From contig JALHNH010000039.1 of assembly GCA_022843625.1 (NCBI GenBank), forward strand, positions 1-61,749: DNA of 61,749 nt. The letters run 5' to 3'. The DNA is from Bryobacter sp. (lineage in GTDB: Bacteria; Acidobacteriota; Terriglobia; Bryobacterales; Bryobacteraceae). Under the pieces are notes generated by a model. The model saw nothing but the letters and a program-made list of their open reading frames with translations. It was not told where the DNA came from and did not search any database. Position 1 is the first letter of the stretch; each line of letters opens with the position of its first letter. Position numbers and translations under genes: made by a program. This document shows, one piece after another, positions 52,834-59,799 of the stretch.

Positions 52834-53853
52834 TCAAGCGAGCTTTTTGCTCAATTCCGACAAAGTCAACTGGTACCGACTCAGCAGCGCCACGACTTCC
52901 CTGTCGCTCAGCTTCCGTTTTCTGCGCCATGCATTGCGCTTGGTCCACATCTTGCCCAAACCACCAATGGCCTCAAGATCGGCACGCAACAACACGAGCA
53001 CAAGCTCTATCTTCGCGCGAATCCCCTTCACCTGTCCTGCCTCTCCCTCTCCTCTTGCCCCAGCCCATGCTCCCGCCACCAACCTCATCAAAAAGAACAA
53101 AGGATTGAGCACCAGCAACCACAGCGGAAAGTGCTTCGCTGCCAGCCACACCCGGTTGCGTTCAATTAAACGAATTCGGTCAGGGCTCCACTTTCCCATC
53201 GTTGCCCCACGCTGGTGATGCACCACGGCATCCGGTGCGTAACGCGCACGCCACCCCGCAGTTCTCCCCCGCAACCCAAGCTCTGCATCATCGGCGTAAG
53301 CAAAAAAGTCCTCATCAAAACCACCAATTTCGTCCAGCATCTCTTTCCGGTACATTGCAGCACATCCATCCGGCCACAAAATTTCCCGTGCGGTATCAAA
53401 CTGGCCACGATCCTGGTCTCCACTTCCCTTCCCGCGGTTCTGACCATCCCAATAAATCCCATGCCCCACTTTGTCGATTACACCTGGCCTGCCGGCCACG
53501 AGAATTTTCGACGCTACCATCCCTATTTTGGGGTCCACTTCCATTTCAAGAAGCAGCGCCTCTACCCATTGTGGCTCGGCCACAGCGTCGTTATTCAGTA
53601 GCGCAATAAAGTCCCCCTGCGCCGCCGCAATCCCCAAATTGTTACCAGCACAAAATCCCAGATTAGTAGTACTTCTGATCACTTTTGTTCGAGGAAACTC
53701 CGCCTCCACCATCTCTGCACTGCCGTCGCCAGAGCCGTTATCCACTACGATACAGTCCACGTCTGTCCAGCTTTGCCGCGCCAGAGACCGTAGGCAATCC
53801 CGTAAGAGATTCACCCTATTGAAGTTAACGACAATAATGCTGACTCGACTCAA
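52834..53853 (-). CDS. family 2 glycosyltransferase (rhamnosyltransferase-like)
   Basis: A GT-A glycosyltransferase of 339 residues. SIIVVNFNRVNLLRDCLRSL opens the fold, VDNGSGDGS binds the nucleotide, and LLNNDAVAEPQWVEALL carries the DxD-like NDA. GGFDEDFFAYADDAELGLRG holds the acceptor-side acidic residues. WbbL-like rhamnosyl- or N-acetyl-fucosaminyl-transferases are the nearest type. It is the first gene of a five-gene minus-strand run with two methyltransferases and a cupin, pointing to surface-glycan synthesis. The RodZ-like gene is divergent, 58 bp away. Confidence 0.92.
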   Translation of the reverse strand: MSRVSIIVVNFNRVNLLRDCLRSLARQSWTDVDCIVVDNGSGDGSAEMVEAEFPRTKVIRSTTNLGFCAGNNLGIAAAQGDFIALLNNDAVAEPQWVEALLLEMEVDPKIGMVASKILVAGRPGVIDKVGHGIYWDGQNRGKGSGDQDRGQFDTAREILWPDGCAAMYRKEMLDEIGGFDEDFFAYADDAELGLRGRTAGWRARYAPDAVVHHQRGATMGKWSPDRIRLIERNRVWLAAKHFPLWLLVLNPLFFLMRLVAGAWAGARGEGEAGQVKGIRAKIELVLVLLRADLEAIGGLGKMWTKRNAWRRKRKLSDREVVALLSRYQLTLSELSKKLA

Positions 53854-53911
53854 AGTTCACTTTCGCCCAAACTCATGTATTATAGCGGGTAAGGATTTCT
53901 CCAGAAAGCAA

Positions 53912-54862
53912 ATGCAAAGCTTGGGAGTGAGGCTACGCCTCGAACGTCAACGACAGCAGATCGGGATCGATAAGATCGCGGAAGCTACCTGCATTAGCCA
54001 GCGCTACCTCGAAGCTATCGAAGCCGACGATCAGTCCTCGCTTCCAGGCGAGTTTTTCTACCGTGCCTTCGTACGCCAGTACTCAAAGTACCTGGGCTGG
54101 GATCCAGACGAGATTGAAAAGCAGATCAACATGGTCAGCTCACTTCCGTCTGCCGATCCTGTTGAAACACCTGTAGCCTCCTCGAACAATCTGAGCTTTC
54201 ACAAAGACCAGCAGATCACCGCTCTGCGAGAAACCCTCAAAGACAAACCAATTCTCCCCGCACAGGACGACGGAAGCCCAAAGGCCTGGTTCGCTTTCGC
54301 AGCCCTGGTAATCGTAGGCTGCATCGCGTATTTCGCCTGGCGCAACTTCACCCCGGCACCGGCCGTCACAACAGAAACAGCTTCGGCTCCAGTGAAATCG
54401 TTACCCGAACCTCCTCCAGTGCAAAAGCAGGAAGCTACGCCACAACCGCCTGCACCTGTTGCAGAAACGCCAAAAATACCAGAACCCGCTGCGCCTACCA
54501 CCGCTGCTACTGCGCCTGCCGCTGGAAAATTCGCACTTACCATTCGTGCCAAAGAAACCACGTGGATCCGTCTTACCGCAGATGGGGCAAAAATCTACGG
54601 CGGTACGCTGGATGCGGGTCAGGAACGAACCATCAATGCGAGATCGGCCGAACTAATTGTTGGCAATGCCGGCACCCTCGATGTCCTATACAACGGCAAG
54701 CCTCTCACTTACGGCAGCAAGGGTGAAGTCAAAACACTTCTCATGAATCCAGAAGGCTGGAAATTCAAACCCAAGCCCCCTCCCGAGCCATCCACAACCC
54801 CAGCAGCCGCATCAACCTCTGGCGACACTGCTGCGGGAAGCCTTGCGCCGCGAGCGTTCTAG
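53912..54862 (+). CDS. RodZ-like HTH membrane protein
   Basis: A protein of 316 residues. An N-terminal HTH_25 domain (VRLRLERQRQQIGIDKIAEA, YLEAIEADDQSSLPGEFFYR, VRQYSKYLGWDPDEI) is followed by one span (AWFAFAALVIVGCIAYFAW), a Pro/Ala-rich linker and a DUF4115 beta domain (KFALTIRAKETTWIRLTADG, LTYGSKGEVKTLLMNPEGWK). This is the RodZ layout, which links MreB to the membrane in rod-shaped cells. The frame is open far upstream, but the ATG at 53912 starts the HTH. The last 51 bp overlap the convergent pgsA gene. Confidence 0.88.
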   Translation: MQSLGVRLRLERQRQQIGIDKIAEATCISQRYLEAIEADDQSSLPGEFFYRAFVRQYSKYLGWDPDEIEKQINMVSSLPSADPVETPVASSNNLSFHKDQQITALRETLKDKPILPAQDDGSPKAWFAFAALVIVGCIAYFAWRNFTPAPAVTTETASAPVKSLPEPPPVQKQEATPQPPAPVAETPKIPEPAAPTTAATAPAAGKFALTIRAKETTWIRLTADGAKIYGGTLDAGQERTINARSAELIVGNAGTLDVLYNGKPLTYGSKGEVKTLLMNPEGWKFKPKPPPEPSTTPAAASTSGDTAAGSLAPRAF

Positions 54863-55465
54863 CAACAACAACTCGCGCCTCCGGCGACGCTTCACTCCAA
54901 CGTCGATTTTGCGCCAGAATTGCCGCGCATAATCGATAGCTGAGACGAGCGTGAACACAACCGACGCCCACAGAACAATCGTCGTCAGCGGCTGCCACTC
55001 AGCATGCTGAAGGCTGGCCATCGCCATCCCTACAGCAGCCACCTGCAAGACCATCTTCGACTTGCCAAGGTCACTGGCCGGGATCATATAGCCTTCGCTC
55101 ATGGCGATGCTCCGCAGCCCACTGATAGCAAAATCCCGGCCAATAATCAAAATCACCATCCAGGCCGGCACGGCTCTGACTTCCACCAGTGCAATCAATG
55201 AAGCCGAGATCAGCAACTTGTCGGCAATCGGGTCGAGCAACATGCCAAGCGTAGTAATCTGGCTCCATTTCCGTGCCAGATAGCCATCCAGCATATCGGT
55301 GAAGGCGGCAACCAGGAAAATCACCAGCGCCAGCATTTCATTTCCGAGTGCAACGCCAATGCCCAAAACTGTAAATTCGTAAATACGGTGCTCCTGCACC
55401 AGTGCCGCCACCACAAGGGGCACAAAGAAAATGCGGGCTAGCGTTAATATGTTTGGCAGATTCAA
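54812..55465 (-). CDS. pgsA: CDP-diacylglycerol-glycerol-3-phosphate phosphatidyltransferase
   Basis: A CDP-alcohol phosphotransferase of 217 residues with several spans. The family signature D-x2-D-G-x2-A-R-x8-G-x3-D-x3-D is complete as DMLDGYLARKWSQITTLGML then LDPIADK. It makes phosphatidylglycerol phosphate. The C-terminal tail is very basic (VKRRRRRELLLLERSRRKAS) and corresponds to the 51 bp read antisense by the RodZ-like gene, so this tail could be a product of the overlap. hflX ends 14 bp upstream on the same strand. Confidence 0.93.
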   Translation of the reverse strand: MNLPNILTLARIFFVPLVVAALVQEHRIYEFTVLGIGVALGNEMLALVIFLVAAFTDMLDGYLARKWSQITTLGMLLDPIADKLLISASLIALVEVRAVPAWMVILIIGRDFAISGLRSIAMSEGYMIPASDLGKSKMVLQVAAVGMAMASLQHAEWQPLTTIVLWASVVFTLVSAIDYARQFWRKIDVGVKRRRRRELLLLERSRRKASRSSVARG

Positions 55466-55478
55466 GAGAAGGTAGCCC

Positions 55479-56774
55479 TCAGGATATCAACTCGTAGTTG
55501 CCCAATCGCCGCCGCACACTAGCCGAAGCATCGGCCTCGATTTCGCAGTAGTCATCCACAAACTTTTTTGAATACACCCGCGCATGCTCATGCAACATAT
55601 GTAACGTCGCACCCTCGCTTGAGGGAATCCGCACTCGAATCCGCTCCACCGGGTCCAGTTCCAGCGTATTGTCGATCACCCCAAGTAGACGATCAATCCC
55701 CATGCCGCTCATGGCACTTACGCTGATCGTGCTTGCTTCGGCATTGGCATCCTGCAGGATCCGCCGCGACTGCGCAATCACGTCCTGCGGGTAGGTGATC
55801 AGGTCCGCCTTGTTCATCACCAGAATCTGCTTCGTCCCCTCAGCGCCAATCTCTTTCAACACGTGCTGTACATGCTCGACATAGCTGGCCGCATGAGGGC
55901 TCGATGCGTCGACCACATGCAACAGGAGGGCCGCCTCGGTTACTTCCTCGAGCGTCGCCCGAAAGGCCTCAACCAGTGTCGTCGGCAACTTGCGAATAAA
56001 GCCCACCGTGTCGCTCAACAATACCTTCCGCCGCGAAGGCAAAATCACGTGCCGTACCGTTGGGTCAAGCGTTGCAAACATCTTGGCATCAGCCAGCACT
56101 GACGCATTTGTCAACCGGTTAAACAAAGTACTCTTGCCAGCGTTTGTATAGCCCACCAAAGCGACAGTAGCCAGGGGCACCCCTTGTCGCTGCTTGCGCT
56201 GAATCCCACGCCCTCCGCGCACCTTTGCCAGTTCTGCCTTGATGTTCTTCAGCTTGCGGGCGATCTTGCGGCGATCGCTTTCAAGCTGCGTCTCACCTGG
56301 TCCGCGCGTACCAATGCCACCACCGAGCCGCGACATCATGACACCACGCCCAGCCAGTCTTGGCATCAGGTAATTCAGCTGTGCCAATTCAACTTGCAAT
56401 TGGCCTTCCCGCGTTCGCGCTCGTGCGGCAAACAGATCGAGAATCAGCTGCGTCCGGTCCAGCACCTTGCATCCGATCGCCTTCTCCAGATTGCGCTGCT
56501 GTGTAGGAGTAAGTTCGCAATCAAAGAGAATCGTGTCAGCCGCAACAGCACTCACCAGAGCCGCTAGCTCCGTGATCTTACCCGCCCCGATCAGCGTGGC
56601 CTTATCGGCATGATCCCGTACCTGAACGACGCTACCGGCAACCGTAGCTCCAGCACTCTCAGCGAGAACGTGCAACTCCTGCAACGAATCCTCTACGGAT
56701 AACTCGGTGAGCGGGCTCGCCTGCTCTTTTTGCCGGCGCAGCTGCACGCCACAAAGGATCGCAATCTCTGGCAA
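55479..56774 (-). CDS. hflX: ribosome-splitting GTPase HflX
   Basis: An HflX-family GTPase of 431 residues. The N-terminal HflX domain includes the GGGIGTRGPGETQLESDRR motif and an RKLKNIKAELAKVRGGR coiled coil. The G domain starts at GYTNAGKSTLFNRL, with LSDTVGFIRKLP and MNKADL. The start codon is TTG, immediately after the hfq TAA with zero spacing, so translation is coupled to hfq. hfq-hflX adjacency is conserved with gammaproteobacteria. It rescues stalled ribosomes. Confidence 0.95.
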   Translation of the reverse strand: MPEIAILCGVQLRRQKEQASPLTELSVEDSLQELHVLAESAGATVAGSVVQVRDHADKATLIGAGKITELAALVSAVAADTILFDCELTPTQQRNLEKAIGCKVLDRTQLILDLFAARARTREGQLQVELAQLNYLMPRLAGRGVMMSRLGGGIGTRGPGETQLESDRRKIARKLKNIKAELAKVRGGRGIQRKQRQGVPLATVALVGYTNAGKSTLFNRLTNASVLADAKMFATLDPTVRHVILPSRRKVLLSDTVGFIRKLPTTLVEAFRATLEEVTEAALLLHVVDASSPHAASYVEHVQHVLKEIGAEGTKQILVMNKADLITYPQDVIAQSRRILQDANAEASTISVSAMSGMGIDRLLGVIDNTLELDPVERIRVRIPSSEGATLHMLHEHARVYSKKFVDDYCEIEADASASVRRRLGNYELIS

Positions 56775-57059
56775 TTAGTTTCCGTTAGGTTCGACGGGAA
56801 TCGGTGCCGGCCCACCCACTGCTACAGGGTTGCCACCAACATGAGCCTGCTTTGATACCACCACAGTTGAAATGGCGTGTTTAAAAATCAATTGCTCCTG
56901 GTTATTCGCCTCAAGGACTACAGAATACTTATCGAAGCTCTTGATTCGTCCCGAAAGCTTTACCCCGCTCATCAGATAAATCGTTAAGTAAGTCTTGTCT
57001 TTGCGGGCGTTATTGAGGAAAGCCTCTTGTATGTTTTGCTGTTGTGCCAGCTTTTCCAT
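56775..57059 (-). CDS. hfq: RNA chaperone Hfq
   Basis: An Sm-like RNA-binding protein of 94 residues. Sm1 is YLMSGVKLSGRIKSFDKYSV and Sm2 is FKHAISTVV, where the usual YKHA is FKHA. The distal-face residues are typical, and the N-terminal QQNIQEAFLNNARKDK is canonical. The C-terminal tail is short, Gly/Pro-rich and uncharged (PVAVGGPAPIPVEPNGN). The ATG at 57059 follows GAGG by about 7 nt; a longer frame to 57122 is unlikely. It acts in small-RNA regulation and is coupled to hflX. Confidence 0.95.
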   Translation of the reverse strand: MEKLAQQQNIQEAFLNNARKDKTYLTIYLMSGVKLSGRIKSFDKYSVVLEANNQEQLIFKHAISTVVVSKQAHVGGNPVAVGGPAPIPVEPNGN

Positions 57060-57173
57060 CTCTTCGCCTCTTTTTCTTTTCGTATGAAGCAAGTGGGCAG
57101 AAACATCCCCGTTTCGCTTCAATGCTGATTACAACGATTGTACAACAGGGCAGCCAGCTACACTGTTCTTGGC

Positions 57174-58067
57174 ATGTCTCCCGCAACTCAATCCGCACTG
57201 AAGATCGCGAGAGTCAGCATTTTCGCAGGGCTCTTCCTCGCAATCATCAAAATTGCCGCTGGATATTTGGCGAATTCGCTCGCCGTTATCGCCGACGGCA
57301 TCGAGAGCGCAGGCGACGTAGTTGCCTCGATCATTCTTTGGCTCGGGCTCCGCATGTCGGCCCAGCCACCAGACGAAGATCACCCTTACGGCCATGGCCG
57401 TTTCGAGATCCTTGCCGGGCAGGCCATTGGTGCTTTCCTGATCGCCAGCGGAGCGATCCTCGGCTGGCAGGCCCTCCTCCACCTCCGCCAACCGCAATCG
57501 ACACCACAGTCCTTCGCCATCTGGACCGTCGTCCTTTCGATCATCATCAAACTCGCCCTCGCCCGCTGGAAGAAGTCCGCCGCGCGTGAGTTCCGCTCAG
57601 CCGCCCTCGAAGCCGATGCGGCCAACGACTGGCTCGACGTCCTCTCCGGCCTTGTAGCCATCCTCGCTCTGGGCCTGAACCTCTACAACCCCAACCTCTT
57701 CTCGCACGCCGACGCAGTTGGTGGGGTCATCATTGCCATCCTTGTTGTCGTTCTCGGCTTCCAGGTCCTTCGTCAGTCCAGTTGGGAACTCCTCGACACC
57801 ATGCCCTCGCCAGAAATGCTGGCGGAAATCAAAATCTGCGCAAGGGCAGTTCCAGGAGCCCTCGGCATCGAAAAGTGCCTCGCCCGCAAAACCGGCTTTC
57901 AATACCACGTAGACCTTCACCTGGAGGTCGCCTCGCACCTTACGGTCGAGAACGCCCACCAGATCTCAGGCGCCGTCCGCTCCGCTATCCGCAAACAAAT
58001 ACCCTGGGTTGCCGACGTCCTCATCCACATCGAGCCCGCTCCATCAGACAATAAAATCGATGGATAA
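57174..58067 (+). CDS. cation diffusion facilitator transporter
   Basis: A CDF protein of 297 residues with six spans and a C-terminal ferredoxin-like cytoplasmic domain (LLDTMPSPEMLAEI, GFQYHVDLHLEV with metal-binding His). In TM2 the motif is AVIADGIESAGDVVAS: the usual HxxxD site reads E instead of H. In TM5 ALEADAANDWLDVLSG has N where H is usual. HPYGHGRFE between spans is kept. The altered tetrahedral site suggests a metal other than zinc. It is divergent from hfq, and its end overlaps polX by 8 bp. Confidence 0.9.
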   Translation: MSPATQSALKIARVSIFAGLFLAIIKIAAGYLANSLAVIADGIESAGDVVASIILWLGLRMSAQPPDEDHPYGHGRFEILAGQAIGAFLIASGAILGWQALLHLRQPQSTPQSFAIWTVVLSIIIKLALARWKKSAAREFRSAALEADAANDWLDVLSGLVAILALGLNLYNPNLFSHADAVGGVIIAILVVVLGFQVLRQSSWELLDTMPSPEMLAEIKICARAVPGALGIEKCLARKTGFQYHVDLHLEVASHLTVENAHQISGAVRSAIRKQIPWVADVLIHIEPAPSDNKIDG

Positions 58068-59799
58068 CATTCACGTCGCCAAGCTTCTCGACGAAACCGC
58101 AGACCTGATGGAGATCGCTGCCGAAGATGGCTTCCGCATTCGCAGCTACCGCAACGCCTCCAAAACCATCGAGGGCTACCCCGAGTCCGTGATGTCGATC
58201 CTGGAAGACAAGTCTCGCAAGGTCACCGACATTCCCGGCATCGGCAAAGGCATCGCTGCAATCCTTGGTGAAATCGCCGAACGAGGTTCTTTCGAGCGTC
58301 GCGACGATATGCTCCAGAAGTATCCGCCCACGGCGCTTGAGATGCTCAAGATCCAGGGCCTCGGCCCCAAGTCTATCGCCCTCCTGATCGAGCACTTCCG
58401 CGTATCCACCATCGACGATCTCGAACGCATCTGCCGGGAACAAAAACTTCGCGACCTTCCGCGCATGGGTGCCAAGCTGGAGGAGAAAATCCTCAAGTCG
58501 ATCGCCATCTACCGTCGATCCGCCGGACGCTTCCTGATCGACTTCGCGACACAGACAGCCGAAGAAGTCCAAACCCTTTTCTCGACACTTCCGGGCATCT
58601 CCAGCATCAGCCCGGCCGGCAGTCTCCGCCGTGGCAAAGACACCATCGGTGACGTCGATATCCTCGTTGCCGGCCCTGAAGCGGTTCAGGCTCTCGACAC
58701 CTTCGCAAAGTGGTCCAAGGTCGACGAACTTCTGGCCAAAGGAGAAAACAAAGCCTCCGCCCGCGTCGGCGTCGAGGGCATCCAGGTAGACGTCCGCGCC
58801 CTCCCCACCGAATCCTTCGGCGCTGCCATGCAGTACTTTACCGGCAGCAAGGAGCACAACGTCAGCCTCCGCACCAGAGCCGTCAAGATGGGCTACACGC
58901 TCAACGAATACTCCCTCTCGCGCGAGAGCGATAACCAGATCATTGCCTCCCTCACCGAAGAAGAAATCTACAACGCCCTTGGCCTCGCATTCATCCCGCC
59001 CGAACTCCGCGAGAACACTGGCGAGATCGAAGCCGCCGAGCAGAACAAGCTTCCTACCCTGCTTGAGCAGGCCGCCATCAAGGGCGACCTCCACATGCAC
59101 ACCCGCGAGTCCGACGGTCGCGGCACGCTTGAAGAGATGGCCGCTGCCGCCGTCCAGATGGGCTACGAATACATCGTTATCACAGACCATTCAAAAGCCC
59201 TTGCCATGGCCAACGGTCTCGACGAAAAGCGAGCCATCGACTTTGCCAAGATGGTCGCTGGTATCCCTGATAACGAACTCGGCCTCAAGGTCTTCTCGGG
59301 CCTCGAATGCGACATCATGAAAGACGGCTCGATGGATCTCGACAACGAAGCCCTTGCTCAATTGGACTTTGTGGTGGCAAGCGTCCACAGCCACATGAAT
59401 CTAGATGAACACGCCATGACTGACCGTCTGCTCGCCGCCCTCGAAAACCCCTACATCCACACCATCGGCCACCCTACCGGCCGAGTCCTCCTGCATCGCG
59501 ACGCCTACGCTTACGCCTTCGAGAAAATAGCCGCCAAGGCGGCCGAGAAAGGCGTCTTCATGGAGATCAACGCAAGCCCCGAGCGGCTCGACCTCCACGC
59601 CTCCCTCATACGTTCAGCCAAAGCCCGGGGCTGCAAGTTCACCATCTCCACCGACGCCCACCACCCCAAACACTTCCTCAACATGCGCTACGGCATCAAG
59701 ATGGCAAGAAGGGGCTGGCTTGAAACCGATGACGTCATCAACACTTTGCCGCTCGCTCAATTTGAATTCACCATTCGTCAGGCGAGGGCCAAGAGATGA
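58060..59799 (+). CDS. polX: DNA polymerase X with PHP domain (PolX)
   Basis: A protein of 579 residues. The N-terminal helix-hairpin region (ETADLMEIAAEDGFRIRSYR, LPRMGAKLEEKILKSI) precedes the Pol X palm with GSLRRGKDTIGDVDILVAG, whose Asp pair in DVD binds metal. The C-terminal PHP domain begins at KGDLHMHTRESDGRGTLEEM and includes VITDHSKALAMANG, GLECDIMKDG and VASVHSH with metal-binding His. The PHP part gives 3'-5' exonuclease or phosphatase activity in family members. It probably works in base-excision repair. The ATG at 58060 overlaps the CDF stop; its own stop overlaps the xylanase start. Confidence 0.95.
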   Translation: MDNIHVAKLLDETADLMEIAAEDGFRIRSYRNASKTIEGYPESVMSILEDKSRKVTDIPGIGKGIAAILGEIAERGSFERRDDMLQKYPPTALEMLKIQGLGPKSIALLIEHFRVSTIDDLERICREQKLRDLPRMGAKLEEKILKSIAIYRRSAGRFLIDFATQTAEEVQTLFSTLPGISSISPAGSLRRGKDTIGDVDILVAGPEAVQALDTFAKWSKVDELLAKGENKASARVGVEGIQVDVRALPTESFGAAMQYFTGSKEHNVSLRTRAVKMGYTLNEYSLSRESDNQIIASLTEEEIYNALGLAFIPPELRENTGEIEAAEQNKLPTLLEQAAIKGDLHMHTRESDGRGTLEEMAAAAVQMGYEYIVITDHSKALAMANGLDEKRAIDFAKMVAGIPDNELGLKVFSGLECDIMKDGSMDLDNEALAQLDFVVASVHSHMNLDEHAMTDRLLAALENPYIHTIGHPTGRVLLHRDAYAYAFEKIAAKAAEKGVFMEINASPERLDLHASLIRSAKARGCKFTISTDAHHPKHFLNMRYGIKMARRGWLETDDVINTLPLAQFEFTIRQARAKR

